Origin: Fictibacillus marinisediminis | GTDB lineage: Bacteria; Bacillota; Bacilli; Bacillales; Fictibacillaceae | Assembly: GCF_023149135.1 (NCBI RefSeq) | Contig: NZ_JAIWJX010000004.1 | Span: 124,001-188,000, forward strand | Direction of reading: 5' to 3' | Length of the DNA stretch: 64,000 nt | Part shown: positions 1-8,886 of the stretch, one piece after another | How positions within the stretch are numbered: position 1 is the first letter of the stretch | Layout: each line of letters starts with the position of its first letter | The notes under the pieces: model-generated | The model's input: the letters and a program-made list of their open reading frames with translations, nothing else | What the model was told of the DNA's origin: nothing | The model's database searches: none | Position numbers and translations under genes: made by a program

Positions 1-333
1 AACATCGATGGTCTCTTGCTCTGAATTAGATTTAAGGAAGTAATTCACTGGATCCACTTCGCAGTACATAACAAACCGGTTATCTGTGAGATGGAGCATG
101 TTGTCCTTTATATCAACAACACTAGACAAGAGATCTTCCATTAAATTAGGTTCTTGATCGATTTCAATAGTGTTTATTGCCTTCTTCTGATTTCCAAGTG
201 CTTTCTTACCATTAGAAATGGTTTGTTTTTTCGTTTGCTTTTTTTGAAATGGAATAATCGGCAACTTGGCCGCGAGTCTAAAAACGATCCAAGCTATTGA
301 GCCGAAAATTAGTAAAAATATTAAGTCCTCCAC
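1..333 (-). CDS. VirB4/TraC-like conjugation protein, N-terminal part (runs off the window)
   Basis: I read this open frame by hand; it enters from the left edge, so only the first 111 codons are visible. A GTG start is placed 9 nt after an AAGGAGG site. Residues 3-20 form a membrane segment, followed by a Lys/Gln-rich linker and then a beta-rich stretch (MLHLTDNRFVMYCEVDPVNY) resembling the opening domain of VirB4/TraC-type conjugation ATPases. The gene lies 3 nt downstream of the PrgI gene, an order typical of Gram-positive type IV secretion operons. The ATPase motifs would lie outside the window, so the family call is inference. Confidence 0.5.
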   Translation of the reverse strand, partial: MEDLIFLLIFGSIAWIVFRLAAKLPIIPFQKKQTKKQTISNGKKALGNQKKAINTIEIDQEPNLMEDLLSSVVDIKDNMLHLTDNRFVMYCEVDPVNYFLKSNSEQETIDV

Positions 334-336
334 TTC

Positions 337-708
337 CTACTTCCTCCTTGTTAAAATTCTAAATTGAGACATCCACTGTTTAGGTTCTTGGCCTTTTCTC
401 CAAACTCCAATTTCATCTTTGTATCTGAATTTTGTGAGCAGATACTGATCGAGAAACATGTGATACTTTTCTCTTCTCCAAAAACCAAGGGGTAAAAAGA
501 TGACAGCAAAAGGAAAAGCTAAGAGTACGGTAGTAATAATTCCACCTATATATCCGCTTAACATTATTCCTACTTTCCAACCAAAAGGAGCAACTATGTA
601 AATTAACGCTCCACATACCAGGCAATAAATAAGTTGACGAGTAGAAACAATCCCAAGTATGGTTTTTTGCTCAGATGTCATATCAACCGGAACAGTCACT
701 TTTCTCAT
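337..708 (-). CDS. prgI: PrgI family type IV secretion membrane protein
   Basis: A 123-residue protein with the PrgI signature: a short cytoplasmic start (RKVTVPVDMTSEQ), then two membrane segments at about residues 24-42 and 45-72, then a basic, aromatic tail. PrgI proteins are small inner-membrane parts of the conjugation channel of Gram-positive plasmids and integrative elements. I start it at the internal ATG because AGGAG lies 10 nt upstream. An upstream in-frame ATG at 750 has no such site. It is followed at once by a VirB4-like gene and preceded by the pilin gene, all on the minus strand. Confidence 0.8.
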   Translation of the reverse strand: MRKVTVPVDMTSEQKTILGIVSTRQLIYCLVCGALIYIVAPFGWKVGIMLSGYIGGIITTVLLAFPFAVIFLPLGFWRREKYHMFLDQYLLTKFRYKDEIGVWRKGQEPKQWMSQFRILTRRK

Positions 709-818
709 ATAAAACACACTCCTATACACATTCCATCCCTCTACAAACACTGGAAATAATGTTTGAAAATAAATTTTTACCCTCCTGTATTAAGAAGGGT
801 AAAGTAGTAATTATTTAA

Positions 819-1199
819 TTAAGCTCCAAAACCTTGAACGAAGCCGGCAATTGTCAAACATTTATATACGACCCATCCACCTACACAAGCCATTGCTAAT
901 CCACCAAAGGCTTGTGCCCTTGCTTGTGGGTTTGTTTGTGCTGCAGATAATTTGGTTCCTGCGAAAATGAGACATGCTATAACCCAAAACCCTGCAAAAA
1001 ACATGATAGTTGTTAAAAGTGCATTCATATCTTTAAATAGTCCAGCAGATCCTTTCTTTGAATATCCAGTTACTTTAGAAAACGGATCGGTTGCTGCACT
1101 TGCTGAGATTGGATGTGATAATACCATTGCTGCTCCTAAGATTGGAAGCGTATTAAATAGGAAATTCAATTTGCTTTTTAAGTTAAATGGTTTCTTCAT
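819..1199 (-). CDS. VirB2/TrbC-like conjugation pilin
   Basis: 126 residues: a signal peptide (about 1-36, ending in an AxA-type site ISASAA), then a short extracellular part and two hydrophobic helices (MNALLTTIMFFAGFWVIACL and FGGLAMACVGGWVVYKCLTI) joined by a polar loop. This is the usual plan of VirB2/TrbC-type pilins, which form the conjugative channel or pilus. The start chosen has AGGAGG 8 nt upstream; an earlier in-frame ATG at 1238 would put charged residues before the signal peptide. A strong hairpin with a U-tail at 1270-1314 lies just upstream in the same direction and may attenuate this operon. Confidence 0.65.
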   Translation of the reverse strand: MKKPFNLKSKLNFLFNTLPILGAAMVLSHPISASAATDPFSKVTGYSKKGSAGLFKDMNALLTTIMFFAGFWVIACLIFAGTKLSAAQTNPQARAQAFGGLAMACVGGWVVYKCLTIAGFVQGFGA

Positions 1200-1263
1200 C
1201 TTATTTTCCTCCTTCTTTTTTTTCGAGATGGTTTGCATTCACTTCACCCTCCTTTAAAAACGC

Positions 1264-1314
1264 AAAAAAGCCCCGAAGCGAGAAAAATAATTTACATTTT
1301 TCTCGCTTCGGGGC
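1264..1314 (-). terminator. Leader hairpin/attenuator upstream of the pilin operon
   Basis: A perfect 19-bp inverted repeat (GCCCCGAAGCGAGAAAAAT and its complement, 1270-1288/1296-1314) is followed on the minus strand by T6. It lies about 70 nt upstream of the pilin start with no gene between, so it is either an attenuator in the 5' leader or the terminator of a transcript beginning further right. Confidence 0.7.
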
Positions 1315-1485
1315 ATCCCGTTTAGGTTATGTAGTTTTTAATATCTCCAATATAATCCAAATAAAGACAAAGAGCAATACATTTTCCTATTAATCTCTTG
1401 TAATCAATAATGGATTGGTATAAAATTACAATATAGTAATAAAGTACTACGTTTTATACCCTAATAGGAAATGGAGGGAAAGTAA

Positions 1486-1965
1486 ATGTGGGAATTTGCA
1501 AATATATGGTTGTCTTATAGAAGAGGTAAAGCAGCGGGTTTACCTGGATTAATTGCAATTATTGTGTTCTTAATCTTTTGCCACACGTTTGATGAAATGC
1601 TTTCAGTTTATAAATGGTTACAACTAGATGATCTATTTCGATACTTGAAAATTATTCAAAATGATGGTTTTCACATTGAAGTATTAATTTTGGGGTTCTT
1701 AGGCTCCTTGCTTGCTTTAGCAGCAATAATATTAGGGCTATTAACAGTTTTTATGTTAGGTACCATTCTGTATACCTTCATATTTGAATATATTACTCCA
1801 GAACAAAAAAGAAAAAGAAGGATTGAAAGACTAAATGCTCAGGGAATTTACTATATTCCTGAAAAAGAACCAAAGGCTAAAAAGGTGAAATACCCTAAGC
1901 CAGTGAAGTACAAGGAAGGAATGAATCCAAGAAGAATGGCAGCAACAAGTAGACGAAAGTATTGA
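1486..1965 (+). CDS. Membrane protein of unknown function
   Basis: 159 residues with two or three hydrophobic segments (about 20-36 and 68-100) and a basic C-terminal tail rich in Lys and Arg (residues 108-159). A GGAGGG site 8 nt before the ATG and a terminator directly after it support a monocistronic gene. It is divergent from the transfer operon at the left edge. I do not recognise the family; a membrane-anchored partner of the transfer apparatus is possible from position only. Confidence 0.6.
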   Translation: MWEFANIWLSYRRGKAAGLPGLIAIIVFLIFCHTFDEMLSVYKWLQLDDLFRYLKIIQNDGFHIEVLILGFLGSLLALAAIILGLLTVFMLGTILYTFIFEYITPEQKRKRRIERLNAQGIYYIPEKEPKAKKVKYPKPVKYKEGMNPRRMAATSRRKY

Positions 1966-1973
1966 TTAATTAG

Positions 1974-1999
1974 AGACTCTGAATTTCAGAGTCTTTTTT
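1974..1999 (+). terminator. Rho-independent terminator
   Basis: AGACTCTG-aattt-CAGAGTCT followed by T6, 9 nt after the stop of the membrane protein gene. Confidence 0.85.
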
Positions 2000-2069
2000 A
2001 TAGAATACCATCTATTGGTAAAATACATTATAATTTATGCAATGTATTTTATTAAAAGGAGTGATTTCA

Positions 2070-2471
2070 ATGAAGTATGAAAATGCAAATGAAATATTCC
2101 CATTAATGAAAGACGAGGTAACCGCAAAAAAAGCGGAAACTATTTTTCACTATATCTTTGATAATTTCACAGATTCAAAAGTTGTATCGTTAAGAAGCTG
2201 TATTTCAATCGCTAAACAAGGTGATAACCATAGAAAGTATGCCACTATTTCTGTTGAAAATGGTAACTCCCTCCTTCTCCACTATCCCTTAGAACTACGA
2301 GAAAAAATTTCCATAAATGCTTCTAAATATAAAATCAAATTTTCGATTCCGAGAAGATACGGAAATCAAATTAATATTAAGCTGGATGATATATTGAGTT
2401 TAGATGATCTGCATGAATTAATTGAGATCGCCTATAAAAATCCAAGGATGAAAAAGAGTGCAATTATCTAA
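2070..2471 (+). CDS. Hypothetical protein
   Basis: 133 residues, soluble, mixed alpha/beta, starting at an ATG with AAGGAG 8 nt upstream. An upstream in-frame ATG at 2037 is not used in my model because it lacks a ribosome binding site and would lie in the promoter region. A -10-like element (TATAAT) lies at about 2030. No motif that I recognise. Confidence 0.55.
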   Translation: MKYENANEIFPLMKDEVTAKKAETIFHYIFDNFTDSKVVSLRSCISIAKQGDNHRKYATISVENGNSLLLHYPLELREKISINASKYKIKFSIPRRYGNQINIKLDDILSLDDLHELIEIAYKNPRMKKSAII

Positions 2472-2644
2472 TTTTGCGCAATATTTCAAATAATTTAGAA
2501 AAATTTATACAATTTTGTGCAGCAATCGCGTCCTATTGTGGAAGATCTTAAAATTATTATTTCTTACTGAACTAAAGCACCCGTCAGCATCCGTTAGTTC
2601 AATAAAAAAAAGCTGTTTCAGGTAACTCACCCTTTTGCTGAATG

Positions 2645-3565
2645 CTACGTGCTATGTGTTTTATTCAGGGCTTCACGTAACGCATTTGCTAATTTGAAAG
2701 GATCGTCATTCGCCCAAAAATGTAAAAAGAACAGACGTGGATTCTCTATTAACATGTGATTATGTAAGGCAGTTACTTCAATACCACGCATACGTAAAGC
2801 CCGAACAACAGGATTTACTTCTGTTGCTGTTAGAACAAAATCCCCAGTTATTGCTGCTTTCCCATTTTGTGTCGGCTGAAAATTTATAGATGTCGCAACC
2901 CCCATAGCAGGAGGGATTTCCATGCCATTTTCCATGATTTTTTCTAACCGGGGAATACTTACATGATAAACGCCATTTGAAACCGTACCTTTATGTCTCA
3001 AGATCTTATCAAGCTTCTGTTTATCAATGGGAAAGGAAGCCGATTTGACTGCTGTGTTCTTTGATATTGTTGTTAGTTGTAATCCAGAACTTATTGCTTT
3101 CGCTAATTGAACTGGATTACCATGTCCTTCAATGTGCAAATACATAATTCGAGGCGTTTCACCTAATAAATGGTTATGTAGTGCTGAAACTTGAATTCCT
3201 TGATGAATTAGCTCAGTCATGACAGGCTGAATTTCTTTTTCCACAAGGACTAAATCGCCCATGACCATTGTTTGTTTAAAAGCAACCCAACCTCCTAAAG
3301 CCAATCCAGTGCGGATTGGTGTCCCCTTTACAGTTACTTTCAAATCATTACGTGGCAGGCTGACATAAAAGACTTCGCCCGGCTTCATTTCACCTGGTTT
3401 TCCTATTTCTTTCTCAACAAGTTTCCATTGTGGTAAAAGATTTCTTAAATGCGAATGGTTAGGAAAAGACAAATTCATTGAATGAATAAAGGTAGGGAAT
3501 GTTAGATCAACAATCAAAACCACAACTAAAAAAACAATTAGTTTCAAATACTTCCGTATATACAT
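2645..3565 (-). CDS. DUF1259 (LppY/LpqO-like) secreted or membrane-anchored protein
   Basis: 306 residues. An N-terminal hydrophobic segment (residues 8-28) looks like a signal anchor. Two copies of the DUF1259 repeat follow (about 45-165 and 180-300); each contains a stretch of the type VMGDLVLVEKEIQPVM and an LHNHLLGE/LHNHMLIE motif followed by the 'P-R-(I/L)-x-(Y/F)-L-H' strand. The family is exported and of unknown biochemical role. The gene is isolated, and CCCGTTAG-type repeats lie on both sides (about 2573 and 4346). It looks like chromosomal cargo. Confidence 0.75.
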   Translation of the reverse strand: MYIRKYLKLIVFLVVVLIVDLTFPTFIHSMNLSFPNHSHLRNLLPQWKLVEKEIGKPGEMKPGEVFYVSLPRNDLKVTVKGTPIRTGLALGGWVAFKQTMVMGDLVLVEKEIQPVMTELIHQGIQVSALHNHLLGETPRIMYLHIEGHGNPVQLAKAISSGLQLTTISKNTAVKSASFPIDKQKLDKILRHKGTVSNGVYHVSIPRLEKIMENGMEIPPAMGVATSINFQPTQNGKAAITGDFVLTATEVNPVVRALRMRGIEVTALHNHMLIENPRLFFLHFWANDDPFKLANALREALNKTHST

Positions 3566-3733
3566 AGAGAATAACTCCCTTTTGAATGTAATTTGATTTC
3601 GATATTAATATCCCCAAACCATGTTATTTCATGAGCTGTCGAACTCCACATTACATTAGTCTTTTCTCGAAATTAAGAGGTCTAACTACATAAATAAAGA
3701 CCATTAATTGATTATGTTAAGGGGTCTTTATTT

Positions 3734-4264
3734 TTACAGGACAGATGCTGTTTTATTACTAGCTGTTTTTGGATTTAATTTAATTCTAAAAAATAAGAAT
3801 ATTGCTCGAACATATAAATCGATGGCAATGGAAAGCCAGACGCCTGCTATTCCCATCCCTAAATGAATTCCAAGGATATACACACCTAAAACCCGAATAA
3901 CCCACATTCCAATTGCTGTGCTATACATTGGGCTTTTCGTATCTCCTGCACCTTGTAAGGCACCAGCCAACACTAACCCAACCGCTAATGCCGGTTGAGC
4001 GAAAGAATCAATTCTTAAAGCGGTAACGACCATATCAATTGCATTTTTATCTGTAGTAAACCAAGTGGCAAACCAAGGGGATAAGAAAAATAAAAGAACA
4101 CCAATAAAAGACATGAATGCAATGGCAATTCCTGTCGTAAACATTCCATACTGATAAGCATCTTTATATCGTTTTGCCCCAACGCTCTGCCCTACCAGGG
4201 TAGTTGCAGCTATTTCCAAACCATATCCCGGCATATAAGAAAACGTTTCAATATTTCCTGCAAT
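3734..4264 (-). pseudogene. MATE-family exporter, 3' fragment
   Basis: The frame encodes the C-terminal part of a MATE multidrug exporter: GNIETFSYMPGYGLEIAATT, then three to four membrane helices and the 'AGALQGAGDTKSPMY' element typical of the second half of MATE proteins. Family members are near 450 residues; only about 175 remain here. In-frame homology begins directly after a TAA at about 4265, showing that the 5' half has been lost rather than mis-started. Not expected to be functional. Confidence 0.75.
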
Positions 4265-4446
4265 TTATCCCCCCTTGGGGGATACAAAGTCAAAAAAAAT
4301 AGACCAAATCGATTCAAATGGTCCGTAAATCTTATTAATCTATACTGCCCGTTAGTTTAAGGCATTTCTTCACAATTTCACATAAATATCCAGTTTTGCT
4401 TTGAGAGCCTTATTCCATTAAATGGCCCGTTTGTTAAATAAAAAAA

Positions 4447-4475
4447 GAGCTTACCATTTCGGCAAGCTCACTTGA
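4447..4475 (-). terminator. Terminator of the primase-like gene
   Basis: GAGCTTACC/GGcAAGCTC stem with a T7 tail on the minus strand, about 75 nt after the primase-like stop. The stretch 4265-4550 holds no gene. Confidence 0.75.
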
Positions 4476-4550
4476 AAAGTCCTTTCAATTAATTATGAAA
4501 TATATTCTAACAAATATTGAAAGAATTCTAAGAAATTATGAAAAATCACA

Positions 4551-5825
4551 CTAGAATAGTTTCTGAATGGTAGGGATCTTGAAGTTATTTAATATGTCGT
4601 CTATTCCCTTTCCATCTAATTCGTTCCATAGAATCAAGTTTGCTGAGTAATTTCGTTTTTTAAGTTCTTTAGCACACTCAAATAAATGGTGTTTTACGGA
4701 GGGATTATTGGCTGAGTCAGCATCAAAGCAGAGGTTCACTGTATCAACTCCCATTCTTTCTAAAACAGGAAGTGCTAACCTCCAGCTGTTTACACCTGGA
4801 ATTGATACAATAGTTGTGCCTACAATACTTAATTCTTCTGGATCTAAGAGCTCCTCTAACTTATCTGCAGCAATATCTCCTTTTAAAAGTCCTTCTCCAA
4901 GCCATGCAGTTTTGGCTTTTTTTAATTCACCTTTCCTCCACTTTTTTAGTTGGCCGGATGGTACGGAAATGTGTACCGGGAGCGGATTACCAGCTCCAGT
5001 CCCCCCCTCTTCATTAGCTGAAGAGAACCAAAAGTATTTCTGTCCTTTTGATACCTTAATTTCACCAAGATATTTCCCTTGATAGTGGACTTGTTTCGGT
5101 ACACCTATTTCTAGTGAACCTTCCCAAAAGATCTCTCCTTCAATTAGAAATTGAACTTTATTTGGTTGCTCGGCCACTCTGGCCATAAAGGCTGCGTGTC
5201 TAGAGTCTAATACTGTGACAAAGTTCTTTACCTGGTCTACACGGTACTGAAAACCAACAATTTGGTTATACTCATTCCTTGCTGGTATTAAAAGTCCCGC
5301 ATTGCCCTTCATTGTAAGGTACTTTCCATATTGACCGTCTCGTACAAAAAATCCAGGAACACCAACAAAATCATTATCACCTAAACGAGCAGCAATTTCT
5401 TTTACAGCTTGCCAAGGCTTCTCCGGGAATGATCTATAACCCCTTGCTGTAATTTGATCTTCTTTTAGCTGGCGTTCTTGTCCTTTAAGCATCTCCTTAT
5501 GTTTAGGACTAACTGATAGACAATTTAGCATCGCTTGGAATATTCGATCAAGGTCTGCACTCACCTTTTTAGGATTGTCCGGTACATCAGGTATAGAACT
5601 AAAATCAATTTTTGGATAGTTTTTACCGTTAAGAAAATGTAAATGACCGGGTATTGCGCTATTTTTTGCCCAAGCTATGTCACTAGACACTCTGCAACAC
5701 ACCACCCGATTGCCATCTTCATGGATCATGCACATATTGGAATGACCACAGATATAGCAACGCTCTTTCATAAATTCATACCAAGGGCCCCCCTTTGCCG
5801 AAGTTCTCCTAAAATCTTTAGACAT
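4551..5825 (-). CDS. Zinc-finger plus Toprim-like (DUF3854) primase-type protein
   Basis: 424 residues. Near the N-terminus a zinc-binding cluster (C23, C26, C32, H35, C43/C44) resembles the zinc finger of plasmid and phage primases. The C-terminal third (about 305-415) has a Toprim-like order: an acidic 'GEGLLKGDIAA' strand-loop, 'VSIPGVNSWR', and 'LCFDADSANNP' followed by 'GKGIDDIL'. Proteins of this architecture are DUF3854/primase-like and are usually linked to plasmid replication or transfer. GGGGAGAG precedes the ATG by 7 nt. It is followed by its own terminator and preceded by the DUF4258 gene in the same direction. No helicase domain is visible, so any primase activity is inferred. 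Confidence 0.7.
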   Translation of the reverse strand: MSKDFRRTSAKGGPWYEFMKERCYICGHSNMCMIHEDGNRVVCCRVSSDIAWAKNSAIPGHLHFLNGKNYPKIDFSSIPDVPDNPKKVSADLDRIFQAMLNCLSVSPKHKEMLKGQERQLKEDQITARGYRSFPEKPWQAVKEIAARLGDNDFVGVPGFFVRDGQYGKYLTMKGNAGLLIPARNEYNQIVGFQYRVDQVKNFVTVLDSRHAAFMARVAEQPNKVQFLIEGEIFWEGSLEIGVPKQVHYQGKYLGEIKVSKGQKYFWFSSANEEGGTGAGNPLPVHISVPSGQLKKWRKGELKKAKTAWLGEGLLKGDIAADKLEELLDPEELSIVGTTIVSIPGVNSWRLALPVLERMGVDTVNLCFDADSANNPSVKHHLFECAKELKKRNYSANLILWNELDGKGIDDILNNFKIPTIQKLF

Positions 5826-5844
5826 GCTATTCTCTCCCCTTTTA

Positions 5845-6177
5845 TTAAATAACTGCTTTAAAGCGGGCTTTATTAATTGGTGGCATTACCGTTACAACTA
5901 AATAACCGTTTACTTTTTCTTGAGACAAAATCACCACAATAGGGTTATCATCCATATCCTTACCTTCTACCGTTAAAGTAGGGCATATTCGATTCAGCTT
6001 AATATTATGCCCCCTTTCAATACCGGTAACATTGCCGGTCAGAAGGCTGCGGACAATATCTTTTGATGTATAACCCCTTTTGTTCATTTGTTTCTTAGAA
6101 TGACTCCCTAGTTGAATGTAGCCTTGTTTACTTAACAAAGTTTTTCTTACCTCTCGCATTGCAGTGACCTCAAACAT
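5845..6177 (-). CDS. DUF4258 family protein
   Basis: 110 residues. The core 'HSKKQMNKRGYTSKDIVRSL' and the following beta strands (ERGHNIKLN, NPIVVILSQ, YLVVTVMPP) match the DUF4258 pattern, which is related to small RelE/BECR-type folds and often seen next to toxin-antitoxin genes. No partner antitoxin is evident here; the downstream gene is the primase-like protein. GAGGAGGG precedes the ATG by 7 nt. Its leader carries a member of the recurring hairpin family at 6215-6266. Confidence 0.6.
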   Translation of the reverse strand: MFEVTAMREVRKTLLSKQGYIQLGSHSKKQMNKRGYTSKDIVRSLLTGNVTGIERGHNIKLNRICPTLTVEGKDMDDNPIVVILSQEKVNGYLVVTVMPPINKARFKAVI

Positions 6178-6207
6178 TTATAATCCCTCCTCAAGAATTT
6201 TTGGCAA

Positions 6208-6312
6208 ACAAAAAGACCTTTGGGGAAATGAATACACTTAAAGTGTTTGCATTTGCCCAAAGGCCTGTTATTTTTACTACACCTGCGAACGAAGTGTTGC
6301 AGAACATAAAAG
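6208..6312 (-). promoter_or_regulatory. Recurring structured leader RNA, member 1 (minus strand)
   Basis: Read on the minus strand, a first small hairpin (CTGC...GCAG, about 6293-6312) is followed by a linker GGTGTAGTAAAAATAACAG and a long nested hairpin at 6215-6266 (outer arms AGGCCTTTGGGCAAATG and CATTTCCCCAAAGGTC, inner arms CACTT/AAGTG), then T5. It ends about 35 nt before the DUF4258 start. The same order and motifs occur at 35.0, 36.5 and 44.3 kb. Confidence 0.7.
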
Positions 6313-6348
6313 TTAATACAAAGAAAATTATGAGGTAATCTTATCATA

Positions 6349-7698
6349 TTAGACTTTTGATTTCCATATTAATCCACGTTGGATTTTATCTTTTACGTTC
6401 TTGATGGTGTGTATCATGCTTTTTGGGTTATCTGGTTCGATGCCAAACAAATGCATGGTTAAATTTTTATATCCGTCTTCCAATACCTGCTCTGCTCCCC
6501 TTTGTTTAATCAGAGGGTAATTCTGATACTCGTTGTTTATCATCTGATGATGCATATCTGGAATTGCAGCAATTATTGGGATGCCTAATCTTTCGGCAAG
6601 CTGCTCTTTTTGGGTAATGGAGTGATCGCGATGGAAAACTAGATGGCAGCTTATTCCCTTCTTTTCCAGCTGTTTAATATGATCTTTCCATTCAAGTACT
6701 TGATGTACCTGATTATTAACGAGAATCCATAACTCATTAACTGATGACAGTTGAGATTCGATAAAGTTCTCCAATTTTCCTGTTGGTAAATCCATTAAGA
6801 GGACGTCATTGAATTTCATGGCGTTGAAATAAAGATATAAGGATTTTTCATCCCATTCATATTTCATATCCTTTGCTGGGTTAACAGGATACCAGTTTAC
6901 TCCCGCATACTCCCATTTTACGTCAGTGGGATTTATGTTTTCTTCAAATAGATAAGTGCTAAACGAATGCCAATTTTGCGGTTGTGTGGAATACTGTTTC
7001 AAAAGACTCTTAATACGGTAATTCGTACCCAGCATCTCTATAACACCGACAGATATCGGCATTTTCGATAAATACAAAGCAAAATTTATAACAAAAGTTG
7101 AAACACCTACATTCGTAATTGGGGACCAAATGGCAATCGTCTTTTGTGTTCTTGTCCTTTGCCAAATCGGGGGTGCTAAGCTCTCTTTTAGAATGAGGAT
7201 TTTTTCTTCCCAATTCATGATATTTTTGTTGTCCTGGTTAGTTTCGGATACTTCCACAACATCTTCTTCCTGTTCAATCATTGTATTTTTATCCTGTATA
7301 ACAGGATCTTTTTCAAATTGCTCATGAAACTCCGGAATGTGTTGCTTTCCAGTTACTTTAACCATTGCTTTTTGTCCTTTAAGCCAGGTCTTATAAGATA
7401 AATGATTTTCAAAACAAACAGCCTCTTTGCATGCATCGGGCTCACTACCGTTAAAACAGAAATATAGGATTTGCTCTAGACTTGGGTACCGTTCTTTATA
7501 CTCCATTTCCTTAAATTCAAAATTTACAAAGGTATCTTCCAAAACAATAATTATTACCTTTGATGGTACATCCTCATAACTGGCTTCTCCTGTTGAGTAC
7601 TCCAATTCCACTTGAATATAATCCGGATAAATTTTTGCAAGATCTGCAGACACAATCTCTTTTAAGCTTTCATCAACAATTCCGCTTAATAAATACAT
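6349..7698 (-). CDS. TadZ/ParA-like protein with degenerate P-loop
   Basis: 449 residues. The N-terminal 150 residues could be a receiver-like domain; the rest looks like a MinD/ParA fold. The P-loop region (186-206, IWSPITNVGVSTFVINFAL) keeps the G-x-S/T ending but lacks the Walker lysines, as in some TadZ/CpaE pilus-localisation proteins. Later 'DVLLMDLPTGKLENF' matches the Walker B strand and 'HLVFHRDHSI' the strand after it. It overlaps the upstream HTH gene by 13 nt, so they form one operon. A second protein of this kind lies at 31.2 kb and a CpaB-like protein at 63.2 kb. Probably a non-hydrolysing positioning factor. Confidence 0.5.
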   Translation of the reverse strand: MYLLSGIVDESLKEIVSADLAKIYPDYIQVELEYSTGEASYEDVPSKVIIIVLEDTFVNFEFKEMEYKERYPSLEQILYFCFNGSEPDACKEAVCFENHLSYKTWLKGQKAMVKVTGKQHIPEFHEQFEKDPVIQDKNTMIEQEEDVVEVSETNQDNKNIMNWEEKILILKESLAPPIWQRTRTQKTIAIWSPITNVGVSTFVINFALYLSKMPISVGVIEMLGTNYRIKSLLKQYSTQPQNWHSFSTYLFEENINPTDVKWEYAGVNWYPVNPAKDMKYEWDEKSLYLYFNAMKFNDVLLMDLPTGKLENFIESQLSSVNELWILVNNQVHQVLEWKDHIKQLEKKGISCHLVFHRDHSITQKEQLAERLGIPIIAAIPDMHHQMINNEYQNYPLIKQRGAEQVLEDGYKNLTMHLFGIEPDNPKSMIHTIKNVKDKIQRGLIWKSKV

Positions 7699-7907
7699 TG
7701 CCCGCTCCCATCAATTCTTTGAAATAATTGGTTAATGTTTTCTTCAAATTTTTTAGTCAGTGGAGTTTTGTAATTTAAGACTTTAGTTAAATAACTATTT
7801 GAACAGTTAAGAAGATGCGCTATTTCATGCTGCTTCTTCCCGGACCGTTTGATGACAATGGTTAAGGCTTCTACTTTCGTTTCTATTTGGATTTGACTTA
7901 AATCCAT
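7686..7907 (-). CDS. Small XRE-like helix-turn-helix protein
   Basis: 73 residues; 'IKRSGKKQHEIAHLLNCSNSYLTKVLNYKTPLT' reads as a helix-turn-helix of the XRE type. AAGGGGG precedes the ATG by 8 nt. The gene is the first of an operon with the TadZ-like protein, and a nested leader hairpin (7931-7971) lies directly upstream. It may regulate this operon. Confidence 0.6.
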   Translation of the reverse strand: MDLSQIQIETKVEALTIVIKRSGKKQHEIAHLLNCSNSYLTKVLNYKTPLTKKFEENINQLFQRIDGSGQCIY

Positions 7908-7921
7908 AGTAAATCCCCCTT

Positions 7922-7971
7922 TCAAAAAAAAACGCCCAAATTAGCCATCTACAATGGCCAAAATGAGCGTT
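7922..7971 (-). terminator. Leader hairpin/attenuator before the HTH-TadZ operon
   Basis: On the minus strand, AACGCTCA.../...GGGCGTT outer arms enclose a perfect inner stem GCCAT/ATGGC and are followed by T9. It lies about 15-25 nt before the ribosome binding site of the HTH gene. A TATACT -10-like element is about 40 nt further upstream. Confidence 0.7.
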
Positions 7972-8296
7972 CGTCACTTCTTATATTTATGTGAGATAAG
8001 TATATCACATTTAACATATTTTCCTAGTTATTTATTAAATCTGTTATAAACAACCATGGGGCACATCAGACAGAATAAAAAAGTTGAAACGTATAGTTTT
8101 TTAAGGATTTTCCCCTACTACTCTGATCAGAGCTCTGTTTTACTATTTCCTATGACACCGGCTATTTTGCTTATTCATCCATGTTGCTGGCGATTTTTCT
8201 CACATACGACCAGGACTTAATTTCCAGGAAGAATATTGAAGTAGCAAATCCCATGCTATACAATAACCTTACATACAAAAAAAGGAAGTGAATTGC

Positions 8297-8569
8297 ATGA
8301 AAAAACTAAGTACCTTTCTTCTGACATGCGGATTAGTTGTTGGTCTATCTAGTGGTGTAAATGCGGAAGCTAAAACTTCTGTCACAAAAGTAAAAACGTA
8401 CGAAAATTGTACCGCTCTGAACAAGGACTACAAGGGTGGCGTAGCTAGAAGCAAGAATGTAAAAAACAAAGGTGGCAAAACCCATTACAAACCTTATGTT
8501 TCAAAGGCCCTGTATGATGCCAACAAGAGCAAAGATCGCGACAAGGATCACATAGCGTGCGAACGTTAA
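8297..8569 (+). CDS. Secreted Excalibur-domain protein
   Basis: 90 residues: signal peptide (1-28, ending SSGVNAEA), then an Excalibur calcium-binding domain recognisable from 'YENCTALNKDYKGGVA' and the Ca-binding end 'DRDKDHIACE'. This domain is found in secreted nucleases and wall proteins of Bacillus; here it stands alone. The ATG is 8 nt after GGAAGTG. A terminator follows. Confidence 0.8.
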   Translation: MKKLSTFLLTCGLVVGLSSGVNAEAKTSVTKVKTYENCTALNKDYKGGVARSKNVKNKGGKTHYKPYVSKALYDANKSKDRDKDHIACER

Positions 8570-8579
8570 AACTCACCAA

Positions 8580-8612
8580 GACCTTTCATTGACGATGAAT
8601 AGGTCTTTTTAA
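8580..8612 (+). terminator. Rho-independent terminator
   Basis: AAGACCT...AGGTCTT stem with a T-tail directly after the Excalibur gene. Confidence 0.75.
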
Positions 8613-8634
8613 ATGCCAAAGAAGGCCTCAAAAT

Positions 8635-8757
8635 ATGAGATTTGGATTTAGGAAAAGTTTCAAAATAGCACTTGGTGTACGTTTGAACGTCAGTAAAAGC
8701 GGGGTCGGTGGTAAGGTTATTCACCAGTTGGACTTTGTAAAAACATACCCTCTTTGA
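8635..8757 (+). pseudogene. DUF4236 protein, N-terminal fragment
   Basis: The 40-residue frame begins MRFGFRKSFKIALGVRLN and SKSGVGG, the hallmark start of DUF4236 proteins, then diverges and stops. There is no ribosome binding site of quality upstream. I regard it as a decayed remnant. Confidence 0.5.
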
Positions 8758-8886
8758 GTACAAACGGAATAACCATTATACAGGTCACTTATGTAGGAAT
8801 TGTGAAGTTACACAATCTTTTTCAAATGAGTTTAACCCTATAAAAATAGGGCAAAACAAGAACTGCAAATAAGAAGGAGGGATAGA

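Noticed and set aside
8045..8290. Gap before the Excalibur gene examined for a small RNA
   Set aside because: No promoter-terminator pair or stable structure found by eye.
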